The notes below the pieces were generated by a model. The model had not been told where the DNA came from. It saw only the letters and a program-made list of their open reading frames with translations, and ran no database searches. The position numbers and the translations under genes are program-made. Below are positions 1 to 9,847 of a DNA stretch of 64,000 nt, one piece after another; position 1 is the stretch's first letter, and each line of letters opens with the position of its first letter. Source of the stretch: Komagataeibacter medellinensis NBRC 3288 (GTDB lineage Bacteria; Pseudomonadota; Alphaproteobacteria; Acetobacterales; Acetobacteraceae); contig NC_016027.1 of NCBI RefSeq assembly GCF_000182745.2, forward strand, positions 1,890,001-1,954,000. The letters run 5' to 3'.

Positions 1-629
1 CCCGGCTCACCAATCAGAACGGGGTTATTCTTGCTGCGGCGCGCAAGGACCTGAATGGCGCGGCGGATTTCCTCGTCACGGCCGATCACGGGGTCCAGCT
101 TGCCCTGAAGGGCAACTTCCGTCACGTCACGCGCGTATTTTTTCAACGCGTCAAAATTGGCTTCGGCGTTTTCGCTATCCACGGTACGTCCCTTGCGGAT
201 GGTGGCAATGGCTTTTTCCAGCGCCTGCGGTGTCGCACCGCCCGCACGCAGAGCCTGCCCAGCAGGTGTTTCGGACGCGGCGATGGCGGCCAGCAGGCGA
301 TCCTGCGCCACATATTCATCACCTGCTTTCTGAGCTGCCTGCTCGGCCCCGTCCAACACGCGCACCAGTTCACTTGTAGCGGTGGGCTGTCCGGCACCGC
401 TGCCCTGCACCTTTGGCAGCTTGGCAAGGGCGGCCTCGTTTGCCGCCGTAATGGCAGGCACCTGCCCGCCTGCTGCGCGAATAAGGGAAGATGCAGCCCC
501 CTGCTCATCATCCAGCAGAGCCTTGAGCAGATGCTCCGGCGTCAACTGCTGATTGTAATCGCGCATGGCAATGGTCTGTGCAGCCTGCAAAAAACCGCGC
601 GACCGTTCTGTAAACTTCTCGATATTCAT
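1..629 (-). CDS. clpB: ATP-dependent chaperone ClpB, N-terminal part (runs off the window)
   Basis: ClpB is a hexameric AAA+ disaggregase that works with DnaK to rescue aggregated proteins in the cytoplasm. The translation starts [18 protein letters not shown] and shows the two Clp N-domain repeats over about residues 1-150, including the [10 protein letters not shown] stretch. The start of the first AAA domain follows ([12 protein letters not shown] near residue 180, then [11 protein letters not shown] leading into the P-loop at the window edge). About 209 of an expected 860 or so residues are present. The ATG at 627-629 is chosen because Clp homology begins there. A heat-shock-type promoter lies just upstream. 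No disruption is seen. Confidence 0.95.
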   Translation of the reverse strand, partial: MNIEKFTERSRGFLQAAQTIAMRDYNQQLTPEHLLKALLDDEQGAASSLIRAAGGQVPAITAANEAALAKLPKVQGSGAGQPTATSELVRVLDGAEQAAQKAGDEYVAQDRLLAAIAASETPAGQALRAGGATPQALEKAIATIRKGRTVDSENAEANFDALKKYARDVTEVALQGKLDPVIGRDEEIRRAIQVLARRSKNNPVLIGEP

Positions 630-658
630 ATGCTTTCCCGTCCCTCTTGATCAGGCGA

Positions 659-690
659 CAAAATAGGTTCCGCCCTGCGCCGTCCCTCAA
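659..690 (-). promoter_or_regulatory. Candidate sigma-32 (RpoH) promoter of clpB
   Basis: On the minus strand TTGAGG (690-685) is followed after 17 bases by CCTATTTTG (667-659), about 30 bases before the clpB start. This resembles the alphaproteobacterial heat-shock consensus (CTTG, then CYTATNT). Expected for a heat-shock gene, but it is a by-eye match only. Confidence 0.45.
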
Positions 691-977
691 CAGGCAACGG
701 CATGGCGCTGGATTCCAGATGGGTTCAACTGGATGTTATTACAAGATATCGGAAGCGAATTCCTTCCCCTGTATCCTGTCGCGCGCATGAGGTCATGGGC
801 GATGCGGAACAGGGAATAACTGATCATTGGGAGGCGGTTTCCAACCTTGACCCAGATCAACCTTGCTGTGCCTTCTTGGCGCAACGGCCATTCGTCCAGC
901 GGTATGCAATCCTCACCAAGGGAAAGCAGCCCGACGGGAAACGGCTTTCAGGCAAACCTCTGATAGAAATGATGGAC

Positions 978-1054
978 GTTTTTGGGTGCCGCCTTTTTTC
1001 AAAAAGGCGGCGTTCTCTGAAGCTTTTTTGGAAAAAAGCCTCACCCAAAACTTC
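978..1054. repeat. Dispersed double-hairpin repeat, copy 1
   Basis: An outer stem (GTTTTTGGGTG at 978-988, CACCCAAAAC near 1042-1051) encloses two hairpins: GCCGCCTTTTTT / AAAAAGGCGGC at 988-1011 and GCTTTTTT-GG-AAAAAAGC at 1022-1039. Related copies occur near 11510, 44960 and 51085, with half copies near 3172 and 63849. The T-runs could make it a bidirectional terminator for the genes on either side. Confidence 0.75.
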
Positions 1055-1065
1055 CTTCCGCTGTT

Positions 1066-2130
1066 TTATTGCTTCTTCTTTGCCAACGTCGGTCCAAGCA
1101 GCAGCAGGTCGGCTGCGGAAAGACGATCCGACGCCGTACTCGCCTGATGCCAGAAGGGATAAAGGATCGGCGGGGCGCTGGCTTCATCAAGGCGACTGAT
1201 TTCTTCCACCGTCAGACTCAGGTCAATGGCCTTGAGGTTATCGACCAGTTGCGCCTCGGTCCGGGCACCGATCAGGACGGATGTCACGGCCGGCCGCTGC
1301 GCCACCCAGGCCAGCGCCACCTGCGCTGCGGAGATGCCACGGCTTTCGGCAATGCTGACCAGCACGTCTACCACGTCATACAGTTTTTCGATGTCATAGA
1401 CCGGGGGTTCGCCCCATTTTTCGATCTGGCGCGTACCTTCGGGCTGTGGCTTGCCACGGCGGTACTTGCCAGACAGCAGGCCGCCCGCCAGCGGGCTCCA
1501 GACCTGCACACCAATGCCCTGGTCCACGGCAACGGGCAGAAGTTCATATTCCGCCTCACGCCCCTGCAGGGAATAGTATATCTGCTGTGACACAGGTGCG
1601 ATCAGGCGGTTACGCTCCGCCGTGGCGAGGGCCTTCATGATATGCCAGGCCGAAAAGTTGGAAACCCCGGCATAACGGATCTTGCCCGCGCGCGTCAGGG
1701 TATCCAGCGCCTCCAGCGTTTCATCCAGAGGGGTCTGGCCATCCCATTCATGCAGGTAATACAGGTCGATATGGTCACGACCCAGACGCTTGAGGCTAGC
1801 CTCGCACGCACTGACAAGATGATAGCGTGACAGACCGGCATCATTGGCGCCCGGCCCCATGTTAAAACGCGCTTTGGTAGTCACCATCACATCGGCGCTG
1901 CGGCCCTTGAGGGCAGCACCGAGAATTTCCTCCGATACACCGGTCGAATAGATATCCGCCGTATCGAACATGTTGATCCCGGCATCAATGCACAGATCGA
2001 TCTGACGGCTGGCCCCGGCAAGATCGGTGTTGCCTGTCTTGGCAAAATTGCCCTTGCCGCCAAATGTCATGGTGCCAAGGGTAAAGGCTGAAATCCGCAG
2101 GCCGGAACGGCCAAGCTGACGGTACTGCAT
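1066..2130 (-). CDS. Aldo/keto reductase family oxidoreductase
   Basis: A 354-residue NADPH-dependent TIM-barrel reductase of carbonyl compounds. The family's catalytic tetrad can be placed at Asp56, Tyr61 (in FDTADIY), Lys86 (VTTKARF) and His127 (YYLHEWD). Length and motifs resemble the YajO/Tas/YhdN-like group; the natural substrate cannot be told. The start MQYRQLGRSG at 2128-2130 is preferred over a longer frame reaching 2304 because homology begins there and GAAGGAT lies about 7 bases upstream. It is followed by a palindromic repeat acting as a probable terminator. Confidence 0.9.
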   Translation of the reverse strand: MQYRQLGRSGLRISAFTLGTMTFGGKGNFAKTGNTDLAGASRQIDLCIDAGINMFDTADIYSTGVSEEILGAALKGRSADVMVTTKARFNMGPGANDAGLSRYHLVSACEASLKRLGRDHIDLYYLHEWDGQTPLDETLEALDTLTRAGKIRYAGVSNFSAWHIMKALATAERNRLIAPVSQQIYYSLQGREAEYELLPVAVDQGIGVQVWSPLAGGLLSGKYRRGKPQPEGTRQIEKWGEPPVYDIEKLYDVVDVLVSIAESRGISAAQVALAWVAQRPAVTSVLIGARTEAQLVDNLKAIDLSLTVEEISRLDEASAPPILYPFWHQASTASDRLSAADLLLLGPTLAKKKQ

Positions 2131-2314
2131 GTTTCTGATCCTTCTACCTGACAGGGCACAAAGCCCTGGCACCCCGCCACGCAGGCGCGATGGGGTGCAA
2201 TAATGATGAATGCCGGAACGTCCATGCGGCAGGTCACGCATACGGGTACCGCAGCCTGACAGCCTGACGGACGGGGGGCCGACCAGATGCCCAGCCCCAT
2301 CCATGAACCTGAAC

Positions 2315-3007
2315 CTAGCCGGTATAGGTCACGTTCAGTTCGCCCACACCGGCGCAGTTGGCGTGCAGCACATCCCCACGCCTGACCGGCCCCACGCCAG
2401 CGGGCGTGCCGGTCATGATCAGGTCACCCGCACCAAGGGAAACGAAACGGCTGAGGCTGGAAATGATTTCCGCAACAGACCAGATCATATCCATCAGGTC
2501 ACCTTTCTGCCTGGGCTCTCCATTCACGCTCAGCGTAATGGCCCCGCGTTCGGGATGCCCTATGGTTGCGACGGGCACGATGGATGAAATGGGGCAGGAC
2601 TGGTCGAACCCCTTGGCCAGATCCCACGGGCGGCCCGCCTTCTTGGCTGCCGCTTGCAGGTCGCGGCGCGTCATGTCCAGGCCAACCGCATAACCGTACA
2701 CATGGCCCAGCGCCTTTTCCACGGTAATGTCGTGGCCATCGCGGCCGATCGCAGCCACCAGTTCCACTTCATGATGCAGGTCGGACGTGCCGACCGGAAA
2801 TGGTAGCAGCCCGCCGCCGGGCACCACCGCATCACCCGGTTTGGAAAAGAAGAAGGGTTCGGAACGCTCGGGGTTGCTGCCCATCTCGCGGGCATGGGCG
2901 GCATAATTCTGCCCCACGCACCAGATCCGCCGAACGGGAAAGACACCCCTACTCCCCTCCACTGGCACAACGGGCGGGCTGCAGGGGGGAATCACGTAAT
3001 CCGTCAC
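2315..3007 (-). CDS. Fumarylacetoacetate hydrolase family protein
   Basis: A 230-residue single-domain FAH-family protein, the size of bacterial acylpyruvases, oxaloacetate decarboxylases and isomerases of aromatic degradation. Recognisable features are WCVGQNYAAHAREMG near the N-terminus, the metal-ligand segment HHEVELVAAIGRDG, and DLAKGFDQSCPIS. It probably hydrolyses or decarboxylates a 2,4-dioxo acid in a Mg-dependent reaction, but the substrate is not predictable. I chose the GTG at 3005-3007 because AAGGAGC lies 9 bases upstream and homology starts shortly after. The frame stays open further upstream to 3190, but that part is low-complexity and unlike the family. Confidence 0.85.
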   Translation of the reverse strand: MTDYVIPPCSPPVVPVEGSRGVFPVRRIWCVGQNYAAHAREMGSNPERSEPFFFSKPGDAVVPGGGLLPFPVGTSDLHHEVELVAAIGRDGHDITVEKALGHVYGYAVGLDMTRRDLQAAAKKAGRPWDLAKGFDQSCPISSIVPVATIGHPERGAITLSVNGEPRQKGDLMDMIWSVAEIISSLSRFVSLGAGDLIMTGTPAGVGPVRRGDVLHANCAGVGELNVTYTG

Positions 3008-3106
3008 GGTACGGTGCTCCTTCAGGTTCTTTCCGGTCGCGCATGGTGGCACCCGTTCCCCATGCCTGTCACGGCAAATACGGACGACAATGCGGCTGGC
3101 GGATAT

Positions 3107-3141
3107 AAAAAAAACGCCAACCGGAACATTTCCGGCTGGCG
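3107..3141 (-). terminator. Rho-independent terminator of the ilvC transcript
   Basis: A 12-base stem (CGCCAACCGGAA at 3115-3126, TTCCGGCTGGCG at 3130-3141, one mismatch) with a 3-base loop is followed on the minus strand by eight T residues (3107-3114). It lies about 85 bases past the ilvC stop. Confidence 0.9.
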
Positions 3142-3171
3142 CATGCAGGCTGGGGGGTAACGACTCACCAC

Positions 3172-3197
3172 CCAAAAAGGCGGCACCCAAAAAATTT
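3172..3197. repeat. Half copy of the dispersed hairpin repeat
   Basis: AAAAAGGCGGCACCCAAAAA matches one arm and one outer end of the double-hairpin repeat found elsewhere in the window. The partner arms are missing, so this looks like a decayed copy between ilvC and its terminator. Confidence 0.55.
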
Positions 3198-3224
3198 TAT
3201 TCTTTTTTTATTAACGGGAAATTT

Positions 3225-4295
<1,071 letters not shown>

Positions 4296-4811
4296 TTACA
4301 GGATTGCCGCCCCCCGGGCGATGGCGGCAACACCCGTGCGCGACACCTCGGCGAGGCCAAGGGGACGCATGAGGTCGATAAAGGCATCGAGCTTGTCGGT
4401 CGCACCCGTCAGTTCAAAGACGAACGATGTGGCCGAGGCATCAACAGGATGGGCGCGGAAAGCCTGCGCAATGCGCAGGGCGTCAGCGCGGCGTTCGCCG
4501 CTGGCAATCACCTTGACCAGCGCCATTTCGCGCGCAACGTGGGGTTCTGCCGCCGTCATGACCGACACGCGGTAAACCGGCACCAGGCGTTCCACCTGCG
4601 CGCGGATCTGTTCCAGCACGCGCGGGGTCGCGGTGGTGACGATATTGATACGCGACTGGCGGCGGGTTTCATCAACCGGAGCCACGGTCAGGCTTTCAAT
4701 ATTATATCCACGGCCGGAAAACAGGCCGATGACACGCGCCAGCGCACCGCTTTCGTTTTCGACCTGAATGGAAATGACCGCAGAGACCGGGCTCTCCTGC
4801 TGCGTGGTCAT
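4296..4811 (-). CDS. ilvN: Acetolactate synthase small (regulatory) subunit
   Basis: The regulatory subunit of acetohydroxyacid synthase stimulates the large subunit and gives feedback inhibition by branched-chain amino acids. It is 171 residues. An N-terminal ACT domain (NESGALARVIGLFSGRGYNI) is followed by the IlvN C-terminal domain (LVKVIASGERRADALRIA). The ATG at 4809-4811 has AGGAAA about 8 bases upstream; an in-frame upstream extension has no family similarity. It lies 102 bases downstream of ilvB. Confidence 0.96.
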   Translation of the reverse strand: MTTQQESPVSAVISIQVENESGALARVIGLFSGRGYNIESLTVAPVDETRRQSRINIVTTATPRVLEQIRAQVERLVPVYRVSVMTAAEPHVAREMALVKVIASGERRADALRIAQAFRAHPVDASATSFVFELTGATDKLDAFIDLMRPLGLAEVSRTGVAAIARGAAIL

Positions 4812-4913
4812 GATGGCGTTTCCTGACTGCTGAAGATACTGGCATGCAGGCTGCATGCCAGCAAAAGGTACGAAAAACACCCGGCAGGAAAACCCACCGG
4901 GACTGACGGGCGA

Positions 4914-6737
4914 TCAGACCAGCATGCGGCCTTCGGCGCTGATCTCGTCATCCTGATCGGGACCGAGCAGCATCTGGTTATGCGCTGCCCCCGACGGGAT
5001 CATAGGGTAGCAGTTTTCATCCTGTGCAACACAGATGTCGGCCACGACCGGACCGGGATAGGCCAGCATTTCCGCAATCACGCCATCCAGTTCACCCACG
5101 CAGGTCGCCCGCAGGCCGCGCCCATGGAAGCTTTCCGCCAGTTTCACGAAATCCGGCAGCGCTGCGCTGTAGCTTTCGGAATAGCGCGATTCATGCAGCA
5201 GTTCCTGCCACTGGCGCACCATGCCCATATACTGGTTGTTCAGGATGAACACCTTAACCGGCAGACGGTACTGCGCGATCGTGGACAGTTCCTGAATGTT
5301 CATGAGCGTCGATGCCTCGCCCGCAATGTCAATCACCAGCGCATCGGGATGGGCCACCTGCGCGCCAACGGCGGCCGGCAGGCCATAACCCATGGTGCCA
5401 AGCCCGCCCGATGTCAGCCAGCGGTTGGGTTTGTCGAAGCCAAAATGCTGGGCGGCCCACATCTGGTGCTGCCCCACCTCGGTCGAGACATAGGTGTCGC
5501 GCCCTGTGGCGGTCGCCATCTCATGCAGGCGACGGATGGCGTATTGCGGGCGGATGATAGCCTCGGGCGCCATGTCCTGCGAAAAGCCGAGGCTGTCGAG
5601 CTTCCGCCATTCATTGATCTGGTGCCACCACTGCGCAACATCGATCGGCTGGCGGGTATTGGCGGGCGTGCAGTCCCACTCCTCCAGCATCATCTCGATC
5701 ACACGCCGTGCATCACCCACGATACCCACATCAACCCGTACGATCTTGTTGATCTGGCTGGGATCGATATCCGCATGGATCTTGAACGAACCGGGCGAGA
5801 ACGCATCCAGCCGCCCGGTCACCCGGTCGTCAAAGCGCGAGCCGAGTGCGATCAGCACATCACAGTCGTGGGTGGCCATGTTGGCTTCGTACGTACCGTG
5901 CATGCCCAGCATGCCCAGGAAGCGGCGGTCGCCCGCAGGCATCGCCCCCAGCCCCATGAGCGTGGACGTACAGGGAAATCCGGTCTTTTCCACCAGTCGG
6001 CGCAGCGCCATGGAGGCTTCCGGCCCGGCATTGATGATACCGCCACCAATATAGAACAGCGGACGGCGCGCGCCCTTCATGGCCGCCATCGCGCGGGCGA
6101 TCACATCGCGGCCCGGCTCGGTCTGCGGCTGATAGGACGGATGTGGCGTGCGCGGTGGCGCCACGTAGGGCGCGGGCGCGACCATGAGGTTCTTGGGCAG
6201 GTCAACCAGCACCGGTCCGGGGCGGCCACTGCGTGCGATATGGAAGGCTTCGTGCACGCTGGGCGCAATCTCGTCCGCGCGGCGCACAAGGTAATTGTAC
6301 TTGGTGACGGGGCGGGTGATGCCGGTCGTGTCGGCTTCCTGAAAGGCATCGGTGCCGATCAGCGGCACGCCGACCTGCCCGGAAAAACAGACCACCGGAA
6401 TCGAGTCGAGCATGGCGTCGAGCAGTCCGGTCACCGTGTTGGTGGCACCGGGGCCGCTGGTCACCAGCACCACGCCCACCTTGCCGGTGGAGCGGGCATA
6501 GGCTTCCGCCGCATGCACAGCCGCCTGCTCGTGGCGGACCAGCACATGGCGAATCGCGTTCTGGCGGAACAATGCATCGTAAATGGGCAGCACCGCGCCA
6601 CCGGGATAGCCGAAAATCACTTCGACCCCCTGCTCACCCAATACGCGCAGAAGAACCTCGGCCCCGCTCAGGACAACAGGCGTGTCCTTGCTGGTGGCAT
6701 GAAGTTTCAGGTCGGTCTGGTGCGATGCTGCGTTCAT
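4914..6737 (-). CDS. ilvB: Acetolactate synthase large subunit (biosynthetic)
   Basis: The catalytic ThDP- and FAD-dependent subunit condenses pyruvate with pyruvate or 2-oxobutyrate as the first step of branched-chain amino acid synthesis. It is 607 residues and starts MNAASHQTDLKLH with GAAGGAGC ahead of the ATG. The N-terminal ThDP half has FGYPGGAVLPIYD and the catalytic glutamate in VRHEQAAVHAAEAYAR. The central FAD-type domain and the C-terminal ThDP motif (DIAGEASTLMNIQEL ending in LNNQYMGM) are present. The GE in that motif, instead of GD, is from memory usual in alphaproteobacterial homologues. It heads the ilvBNC group. Confidence 0.97.
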   Translation of the reverse strand: MNAASHQTDLKLHATSKDTPVVLSGAEVLLRVLGEQGVEVIFGYPGGAVLPIYDALFRQNAIRHVLVRHEQAAVHAAEAYARSTGKVGVVLVTSGPGATNTVTGLLDAMLDSIPVVCFSGQVGVPLIGTDAFQEADTTGITRPVTKYNYLVRRADEIAPSVHEAFHIARSGRPGPVLVDLPKNLMVAPAPYVAPPRTPHPSYQPQTEPGRDVIARAMAAMKGARRPLFYIGGGIINAGPEASMALRRLVEKTGFPCTSTLMGLGAMPAGDRRFLGMLGMHGTYEANMATHDCDVLIALGSRFDDRVTGRLDAFSPGSFKIHADIDPSQINKIVRVDVGIVGDARRVIEMMLEEWDCTPANTRQPIDVAQWWHQINEWRKLDSLGFSQDMAPEAIIRPQYAIRRLHEMATATGRDTYVSTEVGQHQMWAAQHFGFDKPNRWLTSGGLGTMGYGLPAAVGAQVAHPDALVIDIAGEASTLMNIQELSTIAQYRLPVKVFILNNQYMGMVRQWQELLHESRYSESYSAALPDFVKLAESFHGRGLRATCVGELDGVIAEMLAYPGPVVADICVAQDENCYPMIPSGAAHNQMLLGPDQDDEISAEGRMLV

Positions 6738-6806
6738 GTTCCTGCTCCTTCGCCGTGGTGGCCGGAACAACCGGCCTGCCATGAGTGGCGAAATCCCGGG
6801 CCGGGT

Positions 6807-7841
6807 TTACGGAAACCCTTGGCCCACGTCAATGCGATTAATAACAAAAGAAATGATTTTATTGTCACATCTTTCCATTTGTTGCGTACCTGAGGGATTT
6901 TCATAACGCTTTTCATGCACATACGTGTCTGCGGGTGCCGCCAGTGCATGATGGGCGAACCATGTGGCCTGGCGCTTGGTGTACTGTCCGGTCAGCGTGA
7001 TCGCCCGCGCGGTGGCATCAGCCAGGGTCATGTCGCCACGCAGCACGGCGGCCAGTTCGGGCACCCCGTGGGCGCGCATGGCAGGCAGGGTGGCAGGCAG
7101 GTTGTGTTCCAGCAGATGGGCGACCTCCGCCACGGCACCGCATTCCACCATGGCGTGAAAGCGCTGTGCTATGGCGGCGCGCAGGTCTGCCCGCGCCGGG
7201 TGAAGGCGCACGGCAATGAAGCGTGCATCCAGCGCAGGCAGCACCGCCTCGCGCCGCCACCATGCCAGACCATGGCCGGTAGCCAGATACACTTCCAGCG
7301 CGCGGGCAATACGCTGGCCATCGGTGGGGCGCAGGGTGGCGGCCGTCTGGGCATCGAGCGTATGGAGTTGCGCGTGCGCGCCCTGGGGGCCCAGAGCCTC
7401 CACCATGGCGCGCGCCTGTGCACGGATGGCATCGGGTGGTTGGGGAATATCAGCCAGCCCATCAGTCAACGCACGGAAATACATTCCCGTCCCGCCACAG
7501 AACACCGGCACGCGCCCTGCGTCCCACGCCGCCTGTGCGCACGCCATGGCCTGTTCGCGCCACCAGGCCACGCTACCGGTCTGGGCCGCAGGCAGCACGC
7601 CATACAGCGCATGCGGAACGCAGGCTTCATCGCGCGGGTCGGGGCGGGCGGTCAGGATACGCAGTTCGCGGTACACCTGCATCGAATCCGCATTGATGAT
7701 GGTGCCACCCACCCGCTGCGCCAGCGCCAGCGCAAGTGCGGACTTGCCCGAACAGGTCGGACCCGCCACGATCAGCGCCACGCGCCCCTGCCCCACAGGC
7801 GGATGCGTGTGTGTCCCACCCCTGTTATACCCGGACCCCAT
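6807..7841 (-). CDS. miaA: tRNA dimethylallyltransferase
   Basis: MiaA transfers a dimethylallyl group from DMAPP to A37 of tRNAs that read codons starting with U. It is about 344 residues. The P-loop ALIVAGPTCSGKS and the DSMQVYRELRI and FCGGTGMYFRAL segments are diagnostic; the C-terminal YTKRQATWF is also conserved. The start is uncertain: the first ATG is at 7839-7841, which overlaps the divergent serB start. A later GTG (VGQGRVALIV) would give a more usual N-terminus and leave room for a promoter. Confidence 0.95.
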   Translation of the reverse strand: MGSGYNRGGTHTHPPVGQGRVALIVAGPTCSGKSALALALAQRVGGTIINADSMQVYRELRILTARPDPRDEACVPHALYGVLPAAQTGSVAWWREQAMACAQAAWDAGRVPVFCGGTGMYFRALTDGLADIPQPPDAIRAQARAMVEALGPQGAHAQLHTLDAQTAATLRPTDGQRIARALEVYLATGHGLAWWRREAVLPALDARFIAVRLHPARADLRAAIAQRFHAMVECGAVAEVAHLLEHNLPATLPAMRAHGVPELAAVLRGDMTLADATARAITLTGQYTKRQATWFAHHALAAPADTYVHEKRYENPSGTQQMERCDNKIISFVINRIDVGQGFP

Positions 7842-8748
7842 GGCTGATTCCTCTTCCCTTACCCATACCCTTGTACTGGTGGCCGCGCGTGATGCCACAT
7901 CCCTTACCCCGGTTGATATCCAGGCCGCACGCGACCTGGTGCGGGGAGCCGCCCCCAGCACCCTTTCGGTAGGGGAAGCCGTCGAGATCGCCTGCCCGGC
8001 ACCCGAAACATGGGAACAAGCGGGCATAGGGTCCGTACGCACCGCTTTTGCAAACCGGGGGCTGGATGTGCTGGTAACCCCCACCCATAACCGCCGCAAG
8101 CGCCTGCTGGTAGCAGACATGGACAGCACCATCGTCAACTGCGAAACGCTGGATGACATCGCGACGCATGCGGGCATTGGCGAGAAGATTGCCGACATCA
8201 CGCGCCGGTCCATGAACGGGGAGATCGAATTCGAATCCGCCCTGCATGAACGCGTGGCCCTGCTGGCGGGTCTGCCGGTCAGTCTGCTGGAACGGGCGTG
8301 GAAAGATGTCAGGCTGAATGCCGGCGCACTGGAACTTGTGCGCACCATGCGGGCCAACGGCGCGCGCACGGCACTGGTCTCGGGCGGGTTCACGTTCTTT
8401 ACCAGCAAGGTGGCCACCCTGTGCGGCTTTGATGAAAACCACGCCAACACCCTACTCACCCAGGGCGAGACGTTAACGGGCAAGGTGAGCGAACCCATTT
8501 TAGGCCCGGACGCCAAGCTGGCCCACCTGTGGCGGCTGGTAAAGGAAAGCAGGCTGGACATGGATGACGCCATGGCCACGGGCGATGGCGCAAATGACCT
8601 GGCGATGCTACGGGTGGCGGGGGCAGGCATTGCCTTCCATGCCAAGCCTGCGGTACGGCGCGAGATTGAAAATCAGGTCAATAACACCACGCTGCGCACC
8701 CTGCTGTTCGCCCAGGGCTACCGGGCGGACGAATTCGTCACGGCGTAG
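7840..8748 (+). CDS. serB: Phosphoserine phosphatase
   Basis: SerB hydrolyses O-phosphoserine to serine, the last step of serine synthesis. The protein is 302 residues: an N-terminal ACT-like region of about 80 residues precedes the HAD domain. The HAD motifs are DMDSTIVNCETLDD (nucleophile and acid/base aspartates), LVSGGFTFF, and GDGANDLAML. The 5' end overlaps the most upstream miaA start, and the 3' end overlaps the convergent cation efflux gene by 11 bases. An upstream extension of the frame is only the reverse of miaA. Confidence 0.96.
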   Translation: MADSSSLTHTLVLVAARDATSLTPVDIQAARDLVRGAAPSTLSVGEAVEIACPAPETWEQAGIGSVRTAFANRGLDVLVTPTHNRRKRLLVADMDSTIVNCETLDDIATHAGIGEKIADITRRSMNGEIEFESALHERVALLAGLPVSLLERAWKDVRLNAGALELVRTMRANGARTALVSGGFTFFTSKVATLCGFDENHANTLLTQGETLTGKVSEPILGPDAKLAHLWRLVKESRLDMDDAMATGDGANDLAMLRVAGAGIAFHAKPAVRREIENQVNNTTLRTLLFAQGYRADEFVTA

Positions 8749-9706
8749 GCACCCCCTCCGTGGCAGCCGTGATGGTGGCACTGGTGGGCTGGGCATGGCT
8801 GTCCTGCGCTTCAATAAAAACACGGGTGACTTCGGGGTAAGCCTGTTTGATCTGCCGCTCCAGCGCGCTGACCACGATTTCCACCTGTCCTGCCGTCAGG
8901 TCATTACGGAAATCAAGGCTGATCACCACCAGCACATCACGTGGGCCGAAATGCATGGAGCGGATTTCGTTCAACCGCTCCACCCCCTGGGCCGCCAGCG
9001 CCATGCGCCGCAGGGCGGCCAACACTTCCGGGGCCACGCCCTCACCCGTCAGCAGTGACTGGGATTCGCGGGCGAGAAACGCCGCCGTGACCGCCAGGAT
9101 GCAGGCAATCACGATGGAGGCCACGCCATCGAGAACCGGCATGTCCAGCATCTCGGACAGGATATTGCCCAGAAGGGCCACGGCCAGGCCGCCCAGCGCC
9201 GCCGTATCTTCAAACAATACAGTAAAGACGGTGGGGTCCTTGCTCATCTGCACGGCTTCCACCCAGCCACGCCGCCCCTTGCCCTCCTTGCGGAAGGCGC
9301 GCAGGGCCAGCAGCCAGACCGACCCCTCGAACACGATGCTGGCCACCAGCACGGCATAATTGACCAGCACATGCGAGACCGGCTGCGGATGGATGATGTG
9401 GATGATCCCCTCATACAGCGAGACACCCGCCCCCAGCCCGAAAATGAGCAGGGCCACGACAAAGGTCCAAAAATAAAGTTCCAGCCCGTAGCCAAACGGG
9501 TGCATGGCCGAAGCCGGGCGTATGGCGCGCCGCATGCCCACCAGCAGCAGCCCCTGGTTGCCGGTATCGATCAGGGAGTGGATGGCCTCGCTCAGCATCG
9601 AGGCGCTGCCGGTCAGGAAAGCCGCCCCAAATTTGGTGGCGGCCACCAGAAGGTTGCCTGCAAGGGCCGCGAAGATGACAGTTCGGGAAGAGGAAGAATG
9701 TGCCAT
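8738..9706 (-). CDS. Cation diffusion facilitator family transporter
   Basis: A 322-residue inner-membrane proton antiporter of the CDF family, expected to export Zn, Fe, Mn or Co. The first membrane segment is followed by FGAAFLTGSASMLSEAIHSLIDTGNQG, whose Ser/Glu/His/Asp pattern is typical of transmembrane segment 2. HPFGYGLELYFWTF is the conserved start of the next segments. A cytoplasmic domain ends the protein (MHFGPRDVLVVISLDF, typical of the FieF-like C-terminus). The metal cannot be assigned. It is convergent with serB and overlaps it by 11 bases. Confidence 0.9.
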   Translation of the reverse strand: MAHSSSSRTVIFAALAGNLLVAATKFGAAFLTGSASMLSEAIHSLIDTGNQGLLLVGMRRAIRPASAMHPFGYGLELYFWTFVVALLIFGLGAGVSLYEGIIHIIHPQPVSHVLVNYAVLVASIVFEGSVWLLALRAFRKEGKGRRGWVEAVQMSKDPTVFTVLFEDTAALGGLAVALLGNILSEMLDMPVLDGVASIVIACILAVTAAFLARESQSLLTGEGVAPEVLAALRRMALAAQGVERLNEIRSMHFGPRDVLVVISLDFRNDLTAGQVEIVVSALERQIKQAYPEVTRVFIEAQDSHAQPTSATITAATEGVPTP

Positions 9707-9847
9707 TGTTTTTTCAATACGAGATCTGCCCGCATCCTATCCCCCACCCATGACTTTTAACAGGGCCGCACGCATTGGCGGTGCCTGTTGCGGGCGCGGG
9801 GGCGGCTGTCCTATGGTCTGGGGATTATCCATGGAGTACCTGTCCTG

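Larger units (their letters stand above)
630..1065. other. Intergenic region between clpB and the aldo/keto reductase
   Basis: I see no convincing gene here. Open frames on both strands have no recognisable product and no good ribosome binding site. The region holds the clpB promoter at its left end and a copy of a dispersed double-hairpin repeat at 978-1054, near the end of the aldo/keto reductase gene. Confidence 0.6.

Noticed and set aside
702-1199. A 165-codon plus-strand frame between clpB and the aldo/keto reductase
   Set aside because: No ribosome site or family likeness, and it runs through the hairpin repeat and into the opposite-strand reductase gene.
4980-6893. A 637-codon open frame on the plus strand
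   Set aside because: It lies opposite ilvB throughout, is rich in His/Arg/Gln as expected for the reverse of a GC-rich gene, and matches no family.
6807-8645. A 612-codon minus-strand frame containing miaA
   Set aside because: Only the part from 7841 down is miaA. The upstream extension is the reverse of serB and low in plausibility.
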